64,000 bases of DNA from Tepidimonas charontis (GCF_007556685.1 NZ_VJON01000001.1:102432-166431), one strand, 5' to 3'; counted from the first letter of the stretch, positions 46,581 to 57,175 are shown. Translations and numbers: made by a program. Notes: a model not told the origin generated them from the sequence alone.

Positions 46581-48391
46581 GGCTTGCGCTCCTGCATCTC
46601 GCGCTTGAGCGCCTCCATCGGATCGTCTTGCTGCGGCGCAGCGTCTTCGGCCGCCGGGGCTGGGTCGGCGCCGTCACCCTCGGCTGTCGGTTCGGTGGTT
46701 TCCTCACCCCACGGGTTGGCCCCGTCCTCCTCGTTGCCGACCGGCATCTCCAACAGTTGCTGGCGCACCGCGTCCATGTCGCCTTCGACGGCCTTCTGGA
46801 TATTGCCGGTGACGAGCTGTGGCTGCCATATCAACACCGCCACCATGATCAGCTGCAGCACGATGAAGGCGATCGAGCCCTGGTAGATCTGCGTGGTTTT
46901 GACGGCTGGGATGCGGCGGCCGGTCACGGCGTCGGTGTAGTCCTCGCGGGCGGCGACGCTGCGCAGATAAAACAGCGCAAAACCAAACGGCGGCGTCAGA
47001 AACGATGTCTGCAGGTTCATCGCCAGGATCGCGCCGAACCAGATCAGGTCGATACCCATCTTGTCGGCCACCGGCGCCAGCAGCGGCACCACGATGAACG
47101 CGATCTCAAAGAAGTCGATGAAAAACCCCAGCACGAACACCAGCAGGTTGACCACCACCAGGAAGCCGATCACACCGCCCGGAATGGCATCGAACAGATG
47201 CTCGACCCAAATGTGGCCGTCGGCCGCATTGAAAGTAAAGCTGAAGACGGTGGAGCCAATCAGGATGAACAGCACGAAAATCGAGAGCTTGGTGCTGTTC
47301 TCCAGCGCCTGACGCACGATCGTCCAGCTCAGCCGGCGCTTCAGCGCCGCCATGATGAGCGCGCCGACCGCCCCCATGGCGCCCCCTTCGGTGGGCGTGG
47401 CCACGCCCAAGAAAATCGTTCCCAGCACCAGGAAGATCAAGACCAATGGCGGAATCAACACGAAGGTAAATTGCTCCGCCAGCCGCGACAGCAAGCCCAG
47501 ACGCAACAGGCGGTTCAGACCCGCCAACAGCAGCGCTAACAGGGCCGCCACGGTGGTGGACAACACCACCACCTCATCGGTGGGCGCGGCGACGTCGGCG
47601 GCCCGCCCCAGCAGCGGGTTGAGCACTTGGCCATGCACCTGTGCCCACCCCCAGCCGGCCAGTGTCACCAGCACCAACAGCACCAGCAGCGAACGGTGGC
47701 CGCTGGCACCGTTGTCTTCCCGGTAGATGCGCGCCTCGGGTGGTAAGGCGGGCACCCACGATGGCCGCAGCAGCGCCACCGCGGCGATGAAGATCAGATA
47801 CAGCCCGATCAGCAGCAGCGACGGCACCAACGCGCCGGCGTACATATCGCCCACCGAACGGCCAAGCTGATCGGCCAGCACGATCAACACCAGCGATGGC
47901 GGCACCACCTGCGCCAGTGTCCCCGAGGCGGTGATGACCCCGGTGGCGATGGCGCGGTTGTAGCCGTAGCGCAGCATGATGGGCAGTGAGATCAACCCCA
48001 TCGAGATCACCGCTGCCGCCACCACCCCGGTGGTGGCCGCCAGCAGCGCGCCCACCAGCACCACGGCAAACGCCAGGCCGCCGCGCACAGGACCGAATAC
48101 CTGCCCGACGGTGTCCAGCAGATCTTCGGCCATGCGGCTGCGCTCCAGCACGATGCCCATCAGGGTGAAAAACGGGATCGCCAGCAGCGTGTCGTTTTGC
48201 ATGATGCCAACCACACGCAGCGGCAGGGCCTGGAACAGGTTGTCCGGAAACAACCCGATTTCCATGCCGATGAAGCCAAAAAAGAGCCCCGTGGCGGCCA
48301 AGGCAAAGGCCACGGGAAAGCCGGTGAGCAAAAAAAACAGCAGCCCGGCAAACATCACCGGGACGAAGTTGTCGTGCAGAAATGCGGCCAT
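46577..48391 (-). CDS. dctM: TRAP transporter large permease (DctM family)
   Basis: The ion-driven translocating subunit of a tripartite periplasmic transporter, 604 residues with about 12-14 helices. Family motifs: [83 protein letters not shown] and [14 protein letters not shown]. From about residue 540 a hydrophilic, acidic tail of 65 residues (Glu, Asp, Pro, Ala, Gln) extends past the normal end. It starts 34 bases after dctQ. Confidence 0.94.
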   Translation of the reverse strand: MAAFLHDNFVPVMFAGLLFFLLTGFPVAFALAATGLFFGFIGMEIGLFPDNLFQALPLRVVGIMQNDTLLAIPFFTLMGIVLERSRMAEDLLDTVGQVFGPVRGGLAFAVVLVGALLAATTGVVAAAVISMGLISLPIMLRYGYNRAIATGVITASGTLAQVVPPSLVLIVLADQLGRSVGDMYAGALVPSLLLIGLYLIFIAAVALLRPSWVPALPPEARIYREDNGASGHRSLLVLLVLVTLAGWGWAQVHGQVLNPLLGRAADVAAPTDEVVVLSTTVAALLALLLAGLNRLLRLGLLSRLAEQFTFVLIPPLVLIFLVLGTIFLGVATPTEGGAMGAVGALIMAALKRRLSWTIVRQALENSTKLSIFVLFILIGSTVFSFTFNAADGHIWVEHLFDAIPGGVIGFLVVVNLLVFVLGFFIDFFEIAFIVVPLLAPVADKMGIDLIWFGAILAMNLQTSFLTPPFGFALFYLRSVAAREDYTDAVTGRRIPAVKTTQIYQGSIAFIVLQLIMVAVLIWQPQLVTGNIQKAVEGDMDAVRQQLLEMPVGNEEDGANPWGEETTEPTAEGDGADPAPAAEDAAPQQDDPMEALKREMQERKP

Positions 48392-48425
48392 GACGAGCCG
48401 TCCTCAAACGGGTGCGGGTGCCCTC

Positions 48426-49037
48426 TCAGCGGGCGGCGACGGTGGTGTGCTGCGCCCGCTGCGCTTCGGCCGCCGCGATTTCTTTGGCCAGCATCTCGGC
48501 CTCGCTCGGGCCGGTGTGGTCGAGCGGATCGCGCTCGCGACCGAGCAAAAACGCCACGCGCTTGATCAACTCCGAGAGGCTTTGCAAGGCCAGCAAGGCA
48601 AAACCGACCGGAATCAGCAGGTACACCGGCCAGCGAACCAGTCCCCCGGCGTTGGATGACATTTCTCCGCTGACCCAGGCGCGCTCGAACAGCGGCCAAC
48701 CCAGCTTGATCATCATCGCGCACAGCGGCAGCACAAACACCACGATGCCGATGACGTCGATCCAGTTGCGCCCCCGCGCACTGAGCTTGGCCGAGACGAA
48801 ATCGATACGCACGTGGGCATTGCGCAAAAAGGCGTAGCCGCCACCGAGCATGAAAACGGCGGCGAACAGGTACCACTGCACCTCCAGCCAGGCGTTGGAA
48901 CTGACGTTGAACACACGCCGCACCACCGCGTTGCCGGCACTGATCAGCGTCGCCGCCAGAATCAACCACATCACGCTCCAGCCGACGGCCCGGTTCAGGC
49001 CGTCGATGCCGCGCGCCACACGCAACAACAGGTTCAT
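48426..49037 (-). CDS. dctQ: TRAP transporter small permease (DctQ family)
   Basis: Four-helix subunit of 203 residues: first helix SVMWLILAATLISAGNAVVRR, then SSNAWLEVQWYLFAAVFMLG and HVRIDFV, the DctQ signature, and two more helices. A C-terminal polar tail of about 35 residues follows. Lies between the binding-protein gene and dctM. Confidence 0.93.
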   Translation of the reverse strand: MNLLLRVARGIDGLNRAVGWSVMWLILAATLISAGNAVVRRVFNVSSNAWLEVQWYLFAAVFMLGGGYAFLRNAHVRIDFVSAKLSARGRNWIDVIGIVVFVLPLCAMMIKLGWPLFERAWVSGEMSSNAGGLVRWPVYLLIPVGFALLALQSLSELIKRVAFLLGRERDPLDHTGPSEAEMLAKEIAAAEAQRAQHTTVAAR

Positions 49038-49090
49038 GTCGTCTTCTCCACGGTCGCCGCCCGGTTTGGGCGGGCCCGAAGTCTAGCCGA

Positions 49091-49112
49091 AGCGGCGCCG
49101 GTCGGCGCCGCT
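49091..49112. repeat. Perfect GC-rich inverted repeat
   Basis: AGCGGCGCCG-GT-CGGCGCCGCT between dctP and dctQ, next to the dctP terminator. It may stabilise an mRNA end; no T-run follows on either strand. Confidence 0.5.
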
Positions 49113-49121
49113 GGGCGACAC

Positions 49122-49146
49122 AAAAAACCCCCCGCCGCGGCGGGGT
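49122..49146 (-). terminator. Rho-independent terminator after dctP
   Basis: Minus-strand ACCCCGCCG / CGGCGGGG stem followed by GGTTTTTT, about 50 bases beyond the dctP stop. It should make binding-protein mRNA more abundant than the permease mRNA. Confidence 0.9.
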
Positions 49147-49196
49147 CCAGCGCCGTGGTTATGCCGCAGCGCCACTGCGGCACACGCCCGCAGGCG

Positions 49197-50276
49197 TCAC
49201 AGCTTGACCGACTGCATGTAGCTATCGAAGCGCGCCTCGGTGAAGCGGAACCACAGGTTGGCGTCGCGCTGGAAGTTGCGATAGTCGGTGTAGACCTTCT
49301 TCCAGTTCGGGTTGCTCGCGCTGAGCTCCTCGTACAGCTCCATGGCCTGTTTGAAGGCCTCGTCCATCACCGACTTCGGGAACGCCTGCACCTTGACGCC
49401 GTTGGCCACCAGACGCTTGAGAGCGGCCGGGTTGCGCGCGTCGTACATGGCCTGCATGGTCGTGTGGGCGTGCGATGCCGCCGCCTCCACCATCGCCTTG
49501 TAGTCGTTGGGCAGGTCGTTATAGGCCTTTTTGTTGATGTAGAAGTCGAGTTGGGCACCGCCTTCCCACCAGCCGGGGTAGTAGTAGTTCTTGGCCACTT
49601 TGTAGAAGCCGAGCTTCTCGTCATCGTACGGCCCGACCCATTCGGTGGCGTCGATGGTGCCCTTTTCCAGCGCTTGGTAGATTTCGCCACCCGGGATGTT
49701 TTGCGGTACCCCGCCCAGACGGCTGAGCACCTTGCCGGCAAAGCCGCCGACGCGGAACTTCAGACCCTTGATGTCGGCCGGGCTCTTGATTTCCTTGCGG
49801 TACCAGCCGCCCATCTGGGCGCCGGTGTTGCCGCCGGGGAAGTTCACGATGTTGTACTGATCGTAGAACTCGCGCATCAGCTTCATGCCGTTGCCGTCGT
49901 AGAACCATGCCGTCAACTGCCGGCTGTTCATGCCGAACGGAATGGCGGTGCCGATGGCAAAGGTGTCGTCCTTGCCGAAGTAGTAGTACGGGGCCGTATG
50001 ACCCGCTTCGACCGTGCCTTGCTGCACCGCGTCCACCACCCCGAACGCCGGCACCAGTTCACCGGGCACGTGCACCGACACCTGAAACTTGCCACCGGAC
50101 ATCTCGCCGATCTTCTTGGCGAACACGTCGGCCGCGCCGTGGATGGTGTCGAGCGACTTGGGGAAGCTGGAGGTCAGACGCCAACGGATGGTCGGCTGCG
50201 CCTGCACGGCGGGCGCCGCGCCTGCGGCCAGAATACCGGCCAGGCCGGCGTGTTTGATGACGGAACGACGATCCAT
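49197..50276 (-). CDS. dctP: TRAP transporter substrate-binding protein (TakP-like DctP)
   Basis: Periplasmic binding protein of 359 residues. The N-terminus MDRRSVIKHAGLAGILAAG ending APAVQA looks like a Tat signal (RRSVIK). The body is close to TakP, the 2-oxoacid-binding protein of Rhodobacter: PFGMNSRQLTAWFYDG, NFPGGNTGAQMGGWYRKEI, KFRVGGFAGKVLSRLG and DATEWVGPYDDEKLGF. Likely ligands are 2-oxoacids or lactate. The ATG at 50276 has AGGAG 9 bases upstream. A terminator separates it from dctQ-dctM. Confidence 0.93.
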   Translation of the reverse strand: MDRRSVIKHAGLAGILAAGAAPAVQAQPTIRWRLTSSFPKSLDTIHGAADVFAKKIGEMSGGKFQVSVHVPGELVPAFGVVDAVQQGTVEAGHTAPYYYFGKDDTFAIGTAIPFGMNSRQLTAWFYDGNGMKLMREFYDQYNIVNFPGGNTGAQMGGWYRKEIKSPADIKGLKFRVGGFAGKVLSRLGGVPQNIPGGEIYQALEKGTIDATEWVGPYDDEKLGFYKVAKNYYYPGWWEGGAQLDFYINKKAYNDLPNDYKAMVEAAASHAHTTMQAMYDARNPAALKRLVANGVKVQAFPKSVMDEAFKQAMELYEELSASNPNWKKVYTDYRNFQRDANLWFRFTEARFDSYMQSVKL

Positions 50277-50605
50277 GAAAGGAGCTCCTGAGTCTGAAAA
50301 ATGACGTACCGCGTGCCCATTCGCTTCGGTGCACACACACGAAGCGTTCCGCAGTGTAGCGGAGCGCCGAAGCGCCACAGGGGCGGGTTTTCCCCAAGTA
50401 AACGTCGTCCCACCCCGCTTTTTGAAGACTTTTCACGGGCGCCGATACTTTCTTCAAGCCCGCCAAAAGCGGTGGCGATGAACGGGGGTGGCAGCCCGGG
50501 CACCCCGTAGGCAGCGTCGTTGCGCGGCCAGTGCCTGGACTGCCCGCGCCCGCGCCAGGGCCAAAGCGGGTCGTGGACTGCGAGCGCGCGGCGGCGCACC
50601 GCATT
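50277..50605. other. Intergenic region between dxs and dctP
   Basis: About 330 bases containing the dctP leader. A TACACT about 85 bases before the dctP ATG (near 50359) could be a -10 box, but no matching -35 is seen. No gene or RNA recognised. Confidence 0.4.
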
Positions 50606-52510
50606 TTAGGCCGCTGGCGGCACCACTACCAATGTCGGGCGCGCCTGCAGGTAGGCCCCCAGGCGCGCCCGTACCGTGCGCTCGATGCCATCGGCATCCA
50701 GCCCGAGCCGCGCCAATAGCTGCGCCGGATCGCCATGCTCGATGAAGCGATCGGGCAGACCCAGCTGCAGGGTGGGCCGCAGCAACCCCTCCTGCGCCAG
50801 CCACTCCAACACCGCCGCCCCCGCCCCACCGGCCACCGCGCCCTCCTCCAGCGTCACCAGGGCCTCGTGGTTACTGGCCAACTCACGTAGCAAATCGGTG
50901 TCGAGTGGCTTGGCCCAGCGCATATTGGCCACCGTCGCCCCCAACGCCTCGCCGGCCTGCAGCGCCGGATACAGCAGTGTGCCGAAGGCCAAAATCGCCA
51001 CCCCGCGCCCCTGCCGCCGCACTTCGCCGCGGCCAAAGGGCAAGGCGCGCGGCTCGGCCGGCAACGCCGTCCCCACCCCAGCACCGCGCGGGTAGCGCAC
51101 CGCCACGGGGTGCGACTGCTCGAATGCCGTGGTCAACAGTTGATAGCACTCGGCCTCATCGGCCGGGCAGGCAATCGAGACGTTGGGCACGCAGCGCAAA
51201 AACGCGATGTCAAAGGCGCCACAGTGGGTGGGGCCGTCGGCACCGACGATGCCGGCGCGATCCAGCGCAAACACCACCGGCAAATTCTGCAACGCTACGT
51301 CGTGAATGACTTGGTCGTAGGCGCGCTGCAAGAAGGTCGAGTAGATGGCCACCACCGGTTTGAGGCCTTCGCAGGCCAACCCGGCAGCAAACGTGACGGC
51401 GTGCTGCTCGGCGATGCCGACATCGTGGTAGCGGTCGGGGAAGCGCTGATGAAACTCGACCATGCCCGAGCCTTCGCGCATCGCCGGGGTGATGCCGACG
51501 AGCCGTTTGTCGCGCTCGGCCATGTCACACAGCCAGCGTCCAAACACGGCGCTGAACGTTGGCTTGGGCGGCTGTGCCGGCGGCACCAAGCCGACGGCGG
51601 GGTCGAAACGGCCCGGCCCATGGTAGGCGATGGGGTCGGCTTCGGCCAACTTGTAGCCGTACCCTTTGTGCGTAACCACGTGCAAAAACTGCGGCCCGGC
51701 ACCGTCATCGAGCAAGCGGCGAATGTTTTCCAGCGTCGGCACCAGCGCATCCAAATCGTGCCCATCGATCGGGCCGATGTAGTTGAAGCCGAATTTTTCG
51801 AACAGCGTGGCCGGTACCACCATGCCCTTGGCGTGCTCCTCCAGCCGCTTGGCCAGCTCCAACAGGGGCGGCGCCACGCTGAGCACCTGTTTGCCCACCT
51901 GTTTGGCGGCGGCGTAGAAGCGCCCACTCATCAGTTGCGCCAAGTAGCGGTTGAGTGCCCCTACCGGCGGGCTGATCGACATGTCGTTGTCGTTGAGCAC
52001 GACCAGCAACGGCAGCCGCGTGACACCCGCATTGTTCAGCGCCTCGAAGGCCATCCCCGCCGTCATCGCGCCGTCGCCGATGACGGCGATGGCGCGCCGC
52101 CGCTCGCCTTTGAGATGCGCTGCCACCGCCATGCCCAGCACCGCCGAGATGCTGGTGGACGAGTGCGCGGTGCCAAAGGCGTCGTATTCGCTTTCGCTGC
52201 GCACCGGAAAACCACTCAATCCCCCAAGCTGGCGCAGCGTATGCATGCGCTCACGCCGCCCGGTCAGGATCTTGTGGGGGTAGGTTTGGTGGCCCACGTC
52301 CCACACCAGCCGGTCGTGCGGGGTATCGAAGACGTAGTGCAGCGCGACGGTCAATTCCACCGTACCGAGGTTGGAACTAAAGTGTCCGCCCGTGCGCGCC
52401 ACGCTTTGCACCAAAAACGTGCGCAACTCATCGGACAGCGCCCGCAGGTCCTCACGCGGCAACCGGCGCAGGTCGGCAGGTGTGTCGATCGAAGTCAGCA
52501 ATCCGCTCAT
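50606..52510 (-). CDS. dxs: 1-deoxy-D-xylulose-5-phosphate synthase
   Basis: Thiamine-diphosphate enzyme joining pyruvate and glyceraldehyde-3-phosphate at the head of the MEP isoprenoid pathway. The 634 residues show [35 protein letters not shown], the TPP motif [18 protein letters not shown], and in the second domain [15 protein letters not shown] and [16 protein letters not shown] use the ATG at 52510 with AAGGGA upstream; an upstream in-frame start adds six residues. It lies 49 bases after ispA. Confidence 0.97.
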   Translation of the reverse strand: MSGLLTSIDTPADLRRLPREDLRALSDELRTFLVQSVARTGGHFSSNLGTVELTVALHYVFDTPHDRLVWDVGHQTYPHKILTGRRERMHTLRQLGGLSGFPVRSESEYDAFGTAHSSTSISAVLGMAVAAHLKGERRRAIAVIGDGAMTAGMAFEALNNAGVTRLPLLVVLNDNDMSISPPVGALNRYLAQLMSGRFYAAAKQVGKQVLSVAPPLLELAKRLEEHAKGMVVPATLFEKFGFNYIGPIDGHDLDALVPTLENIRRLLDDGAGPQFLHVVTHKGYGYKLAEADPIAYHGPGRFDPAVGLVPPAQPPKPTFSAVFGRWLCDMAERDKRLVGITPAMREGSGMVEFHQRFPDRYHDVGIAEQHAVTFAAGLACEGLKPVVAIYSTFLQRAYDQVIHDVALQNLPVVFALDRAGIVGADGPTHCGAFDIAFLRCVPNVSIACPADEAECYQLLTTAFEQSHPVAVRYPRGAGVGTALPAEPRALPFGRGEVRRQGRGVAILAFGTLLYPALQAGEALGATVANMRWAKPLDTDLLRELASNHEALVTLEEGAVAGGAGAAVLEWLAQEGLLRPTLQLGLPDRFIEHGDPAQLLARLGLDADGIERTVRARLGAYLQARPTLVVVPPAA

Positions 52511-52559
52511 CTGGCGATTTCCCTTCATTACCCAGCCGCGCCACGCAGGCGCGGGGGCA

Positions 52560-53504
52560 TCAATGCCTGCGCCGGATCACCCAGTGCGCCACATCCACCA
52601 GGCGCTGCACGCGCGCGGCGGGCAACGCCTGCAACGCGGCCAGCGCCTGCTCCAACTGCGCCTCGGCGCACGCCCGCGCCGCCTCCAAACCCAGCAGCGA
52701 CACATAGGTGGGCTTGTCGGCCGCCGCATCCTTGCCGGCGGTCTTACCCAGCGCCTGGGTATCGCCCGTGGCGTCGAGTACGTCATCGACGATCTGAAAC
52801 GCCAGCCCCAGTGCGCGGGCGTAGGCGCTGACTGCCTCCAAGGCCGCTGAGTCCGCCTGACCGGCCAGCGCCCCCATGCGCGCACTGGCCAGCAGCAGCG
52901 CACCGGTCTTGCGCCGGTGCATGTCCTCCAGCGCCGCCCGATCGATGCGCCGGCCCACGCAGGCCAGATCGATGGCCTGACCGCCGGCCATGCCGTGGGC
53001 ACCGGCCGCTTGCGCCAACTCGCGCACCAACGCCACCGCCAGCGCCGGCCGCTGCGCCGCCCACGGTGGCGCGGTCAACCACTCGAAGGCCAGGGCCTGC
53101 AGCGCATCCCCGGCCAGCAAAGCCTGCGCTTGGCCGAAGCGCACGTGCACGGTGGGCTTGCCGCGGCGCAGCACATCGTTGTCCATGCAAGGCAAATCGT
53201 CGTGCACCAGCGAGTAGGCGTGAATCAGCTCCACCGCCCCGGCCGCCGCCCACACTACGTCGGTTGGCTCCGGGTCCGCTTGTTCGTCGCCAGGCACGAC
53301 CGCCTCCCAGGCGGCCAGGGCCAACAACGGGCGCAGTCGTTTGCCGCCATCGAGGACGGCGTAGCGCATCGCCTGCGCCAGCCCCGCCGGGGCGTCCGCC
53401 GGCAGATGCGCGGCCAGCCACGCCTCCATTTGGCGCAGACGCTGCGCCACCCAATCGTCCCAGGCCAGCGCCGTGCCCGTGGGCGCGAACCGGATCATCG
53501 TCAT
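52560..53504 (-). CDS. ispA: Farnesyl diphosphate synthase (short-chain polyprenyl synthase)
   Basis: Condenses isopentenyl and dimethylallyl/geranyl diphosphate. The 314-residue protein has GGKRLRPLL, the first Asp-rich motif DDLPCMD at 102-108 with the bacterial CMDND form, GQAIDL, and the second motif DDVLD at 240-244. ATG at 53504 overlaps the xseB stop by 4 bases. With dxs it supplies the isoprenoid backbone. Confidence 0.95.
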   Translation of the reverse strand: MTMIRFAPTGTALAWDDWVAQRLRQMEAWLAAHLPADAPAGLAQAMRYAVLDGGKRLRPLLALAAWEAVVPGDEQADPEPTDVVWAAAGAVELIHAYSLVHDDLPCMDNDVLRRGKPTVHVRFGQAQALLAGDALQALAFEWLTAPPWAAQRPALAVALVRELAQAAGAHGMAGGQAIDLACVGRRIDRAALEDMHRRKTGALLLASARMGALAGQADSAALEAVSAYARALGLAFQIVDDVLDATGDTQALGKTAGKDAAADKPTYVSLLGLEAARACAEAQLEQALAALQALPAARVQRLVDVAHWVIRRRH

Positions 53505-53737
53505 GTGCCCGGCTCCCACGGCCGGCTGCGTTCGCCATCGATGATACGGATCTGGTCCTCCACCGCCTGCAGCTGCGCCCGGCAGTACGTCAACAGCTCG
53601 TTGGCGCGCTGGTAAGCGCCCAGCAGCTCTTGCAGCGGCATCTGGCCCGATTCCAAGCGGCTGATGAGGGATTCGAGCTCCTGCACCGCCGCCTCGTAGC
53701 TGGGCGTGGCCGGAGTCGAGAGGGAAGCGTCGGGCAT
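53501..53737 (-). CDS. xseB: Exodeoxyribonuclease VII small subunit
   Basis: A 78-residue protein with the XseB pattern SYEAAVQELESLISRLESGQ, LQELLGAYQRANELL and CRAQLQAVEDQIRII. Overlaps ispA. The xseA gene is not in the window. Confidence 0.94.
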   Translation of the reverse strand: MPDASLSTPATPSYEAAVQELESLISRLESGQMPLQELLGAYQRANELLTYCRAQLQAVEDQIRIIDGERSRPWEPGT

Positions 53738-53900
53738 GGCAGCGATGGGCGTCGATGGAGGGCGCGGGGGCCGGCATCACAGGCCGAGGACCCCGCCTCG
53801 AAAAGCACGAAGGGCAGTCGACGCCGCGCAGCGCACGGGGCGTCGGACAAACAAGAGTCCCCTATGCCATTGATACACATTTTAGGACAGCCACGCCATC

Positions 53901-53930
53901 TTGCCCGCCAACCCGCTTTGGCACTACAAT
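53901..53930 (+). promoter_or_regulatory. Candidate promoter of the Rieske oxygenase gene
   Basis: TTGCCC at 53901-53906, 18 bases, TACAAT at 53925-53930. Predicted start near 53937, giving a leader of about 144 bases. Confidence 0.45.
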
Positions 53931-53937
53931 CGCATAT

Positions 53938-53995
53938 CCCCCGCGGCTGAACGTTCGGCTGGCGGGGGATCGTCCTTTCTCCCCACAAGGAGGTG
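53938..53995 (+). other. Structured leader with an orphan Shine-Dalgarno
   Basis: CCCCCGC (53938-53944) pairs with GCGGGGG (53962-53968) and the 17 bases between them are also nearly self-complementary. Just downstream is AAGGAGGTG (53987-53995), a near-perfect anti-16S match with no start codon at usable distance. Confidence 0.45.
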
Positions 53996-54080
53996 TCCCC
54001 ACCCAACCCGCGTCGTCTCCGTTCGCACACGAGTCACGCACATTCGCCCCGCCGCGGGGCTGTTCGAGGTCCAGGTCATC

Positions 54081-55247
54081 ATGTCCGATTTGAGCCTTTC
54101 CTTGCAGCAGGCACGCAGCCAGCTGCCGGTGTCCGTGTATTTCGATGAAGCGCTGCTGCAGCGCGAGCGAGAGACGATCTTTCAGTCCGGCCCTCGCTAT
54201 GTGGGCCACGCCAACGCGGTGCCCCACGTGGGAGACTATTTCGCGCTGCCTCACGAGGGCGATGGCCGCGTGCTGATTCGCACCGAACGCGGGGTGGAGC
54301 TGGTCAGCAACGTCTGCCGCCACCGTCAGGCCGTCATGCTCAAGGGCCGTGGCAATCTGTTGCAAGAGGGCAAGGCGCACGCCGGCGGTCACATCGTGTG
54401 CCCGCTGCACCGCTGGACGTACAGCGGCGGGCTCGGCCACAACCTGCCCACCGGTACGTTGATTGGCGCCCCCCACTTCGCGCAGGACCCATGCCTGAAC
54501 CTGCAGCGCTGGCCGTTGCGTGAGTGGAACGGTCTGCTGTTCGAAGACAACGGCCGCGACATCGCCGCCGACTTGGCCGATATGCAGGTGGGCGATGCCT
54601 TCAACTTCGAAGGCATGGTGCTGGGGCACGTGGAGCTGCACGAGTGCAACTACAACTGGAAGACCTTCATCGAGGTCTATCTGGAGGACTACCACGTGGT
54701 GCCCTTCCACCCCGGGCTGGGCAACTTCGTCACCTGCGACGACCTGCGCTGGCAGTTCGGGCGCGAATACTCGGTGCAGACGGTGGGGGTGCAAGATCTC
54801 GCCACCAAAGCGGGCAGCCCGGTGTACCAGCGCTGGCACGAGGTGCTGATGCGCCACCGCGAAGGCCGGCTGCCGGAGCACGGCGCGGTGTGGCTGACCT
54901 ACTACCCGCACATCATGGTCGAGTGGTACCCGCACGTGCTCACGATCTCCACACTGCATCCGATCGCGGTAGACAAAACCCTCAATTTGGTCGAGTTTTA
55001 CTATCCGGAAGAAATCGCCGCGTTCGAGCCCGAGTTCATGGAAGCACAGCGCGCGGCCTACATGGAAACGGCGGTCGAAGACGACGAAATCGCCGAGCGT
55101 ATGGACGCCGGGCGCAAAGCCCTGATGCAGCGCGGCACCAGTGAGGTGGGTCCGTACCAGAGCCCGATGGAAGATGGCATGCAGCACTTCCATGAGTGGT
55201 ACCGCGCCAAGATGGGCTGGCCCACGCAAGGTGACCTGGCGGGGTAA
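54081..55247 (+). CDS. Rieske-type aromatic ring-hydroxylating oxygenase, alpha-subunit-like
   Basis: A 388-residue oxygenase component. The N-terminal Rieske domain has C79/H81 (CRHRQAVML) and C107/H110 (CPLHRWTY) for the 2Fe-2S cluster; the catalytic domain has NYNWKTFIEVYLEDYHVVPFH (in two parts) carrying the iron-binding His residues. No reductase or ferredoxin gene is adjacent, so it uses partners elsewhere. A copy divergent from xseB-ispA-dxs is common in Burkholderiales; its substrate is unknown. ATG at 54081; the open frame extends upstream, but the sequence there is not conserved-looking. Confidence 0.9.
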   Translation: MSDLSLSLQQARSQLPVSVYFDEALLQRERETIFQSGPRYVGHANAVPHVGDYFALPHEGDGRVLIRTERGVELVSNVCRHRQAVMLKGRGNLLQEGKAHAGGHIVCPLHRWTYSGGLGHNLPTGTLIGAPHFAQDPCLNLQRWPLREWNGLLFEDNGRDIAADLADMQVGDAFNFEGMVLGHVELHECNYNWKTFIEVYLEDYHVVPFHPGLGNFVTCDDLRWQFGREYSVQTVGVQDLATKAGSPVYQRWHEVLMRHREGRLPEHGAVWLTYYPHIMVEWYPHVLTISTLHPIAVDKTLNLVEFYYPEEIAAFEPEFMEAQRAAYMETAVEDDEIAERMDAGRKALMQRGTSEVGPYQSPMEDGMQHFHEWYRAKMGWPTQGDLAG

Positions 55248-55415
55248 GCCCTGAGCCGCCACCGCACCATCGATCGCGCCGCAGCGCGTGGCGCACCCGG
55301 CAGCGGCGCTGCCGGTTCGGACACCGGCGCCACCGACACCGGCCACACGGCCGATGTCGGCCGCCGTTGGCGCGCGCACCCCCCCTCGGCCCCGCGCCCC
55401 ACCCAAGCCCTGTGG

Positions 55416-56294
55416 ATGGTGCTGGGCGCGTTTTTGTTTGCGTCGATGGGGGTGTGCATCAAATTTGCCTCGGCCCACTTCCACAGCTTCGAGGTGGTGG
55501 GCTACCGCGGGCTCATCGGCGTCATTTTTTTGGCCGTGCTGGCCCGTCTGCGCGGGGTGCCGCTGGCCACGCGCGTGCCCGGCATGCACTTGTGGCGCAC
55601 CATCGTCGGCACCCTGTCGCTGCTGGCGTGGTTTTATGCCATCGCGCAGCTACCGCTGGCTACCGCCATGACACTCAACTACATGAGCAGCGTGTGGGTG
55701 GCCGCCTTTTTACTGGGCGGGGCATTGCTGTGGCAGCGCGGCGCGCAACCATGGCGCGACCAAGCCCCGTTGTTTGCCACCGTATTGATCGGCTTTGGCG
55801 GCGTCGCCCTGGTGCTGCGGCCCACCTTCGATGGCACGGCGGCGCTGGGCGGGCTGGCCGGGCTGCTCTCCGGCCTGACCTCGGCTCTGGCCTACCTGCA
55901 AGTCGCCGCCTTGGCCCGCGCCGGCGAGCCGGAAACCCGCACTGTGTTTTACTTTTCGCTGGGGGCGACCGCCGCGGGCTTTGCCGGTACCGCCGTCATC
56001 GGCGGCCATGGGCTGTGGACGCCGCAGGCCGCGTGGTTGCTGCCCATCGGCTTGTTCGCCGTGCTGGGTCAGCTGTGCATGACGCGCGCTTACGCCAGCG
56101 GTGCCACGTTGGTGGTGGCCAATCTGCAATACTTCGGCATCGCCTTTGCAGCGCTGTATGGATGGATCATCTTCGATGACCGGCTGCCGCTGATCGGCTG
56201 GCTGGGCATGCTGCTCATCGTCGGCAGCGGCGTAGCCGCCACCTTTCTGCGCGAACGGGCGGTCCCCAAACTACCTGCCGAAGAACACGCATGA
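55416..56294 (+). CDS. EamA/DMT-family transporter
   Basis: Drug/metabolite-type permease of 292 residues with about ten helices and two EamA repeats: FLFASMGVCIKFASAHFHSF, VGYRGLIGVIFLA, PLATAMTLNYMSSVWVA, and in the second half LLSGLTSALAYLQVAAL and ATLVVANLQYFGIAFAALYGW. Substrate unknown. Its stop overlaps the sulfurtransferase start by 4 bases, which hints at a linked role. Confidence 0.9.
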   Translation: MVLGAFLFASMGVCIKFASAHFHSFEVVGYRGLIGVIFLAVLARLRGVPLATRVPGMHLWRTIVGTLSLLAWFYAIAQLPLATAMTLNYMSSVWVAAFLLGGALLWQRGAQPWRDQAPLFATVLIGFGGVALVLRPTFDGTAALGGLAGLLSGLTSALAYLQVAALARAGEPETRTVFYFSLGATAAGFAGTAVIGGHGLWTPQAAWLLPIGLFAVLGQLCMTRAYASGATLVVANLQYFGIAFAALYGWIIFDDRLPLIGWLGMLLIVGSGVAATFLRERAVPKLPAEEHA

Positions 56295-57175
56295 GCGTTG
56301 CCAACCCCGCCTTCCCGACGACCGGACTGATCGACGCCGCCACCCTGCGCGCCGCCTTGGCCGCCGGCGCTGCCTGGCGGGTGTTCGACTGCAGTTTCGA
56401 CCTCGCCGACCCCGCAGCCGGGCGCGTGCAGTATGGGCATGCGCACATCCCCGGTGCGCATTACCTGCATCTGGACGATGATCTGAGTGCTGGCGCCGAC
56501 GCGGCTCTGTGTGGTGGTCGCCATCCACTGCCCACGCCGGCGGTGATGGCGCAGCGCCTTGCCGCCTGGGGTATCGGCCCCGACAACCCTGTGGTGGCCT
56601 ATGACCGACAGGGCGGCATGACCAGCGCCCGCCTGTGGTGGCTGCTGCGCTGGTGTGGGCACACCGCGGTGGCCGTGTTGGACGGTGGCTGGAACGCCTG
56701 GCTGGCCAGCGCAGGGGAGACGGAAAGCGGCGATGCACCGGCCGCCGCCCCGGCGCCTGCCTACCCGGTCAAGCCGGCAGCACTGCCACTGTGCAGCGCT
56801 GCCGACGTCAGCGCCGCGCTGGGCCGCCCCAAACAAACCTTGGTGGACGCACGCGCGCCCGCACGCTACCGCGGCGAGCAAGAGCCGCTGGATCCGGTGG
56901 CTGGCCACATCCCGGGAGCGCTGAATCGGCCATGGACCGACAACTTCACCCCAGACGGCCGCTACAAACCGGCGGCGACACTGCGCGCCAAGTGGGAGAC
57001 TCTACTGGCGGGACGTGATCCCGGCAGCGTGGTGGTGTACTGTGGCAGTGGCGTCAGCGCCACCCCCCACGTCCTGGCGATGACGCTGGCCGGCTGGTCG
57101 CCCCCGGCCCTGTACGCCGGCAGCTGGAGTGAGTGGTGCGCCGACCCCGCGCGCCCGTGCGCGCGCTCGGTCTGA
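56291..57175 (+). CDS. sseA: 3-mercaptopyruvate/thiosulfate sulfurtransferase
   Basis: Two-rhodanese-domain protein of 294 residues. The first, inactive domain has GHAHIPGAHYLHLDDD; the second has DARAPARYRGEQEPLDPVAGH and the active Cys near 251 in YCGSGVSATPH. The CGSGV loop is typical of mercaptopyruvate sulfurtransferases rather than thiosulfate ones (CRKGV). Coupled by ATGA overlap to the EamA gene. Confidence 0.92.
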   Translation: MSVANPAFPTTGLIDAATLRAALAAGAAWRVFDCSFDLADPAAGRVQYGHAHIPGAHYLHLDDDLSAGADAALCGGRHPLPTPAVMAQRLAAWGIGPDNPVVAYDRQGGMTSARLWWLLRWCGHTAVAVLDGGWNAWLASAGETESGDAPAAAPAPAYPVKPAALPLCSAADVSAALGRPKQTLVDARAPARYRGEQEPLDPVAGHIPGALNRPWTDNFTPDGRYKPAATLRAKWETLLAGRDPGSVVVYCGSGVSATPHVLAMTLAGWSPPALYAGSWSEWCADPARPCARSV

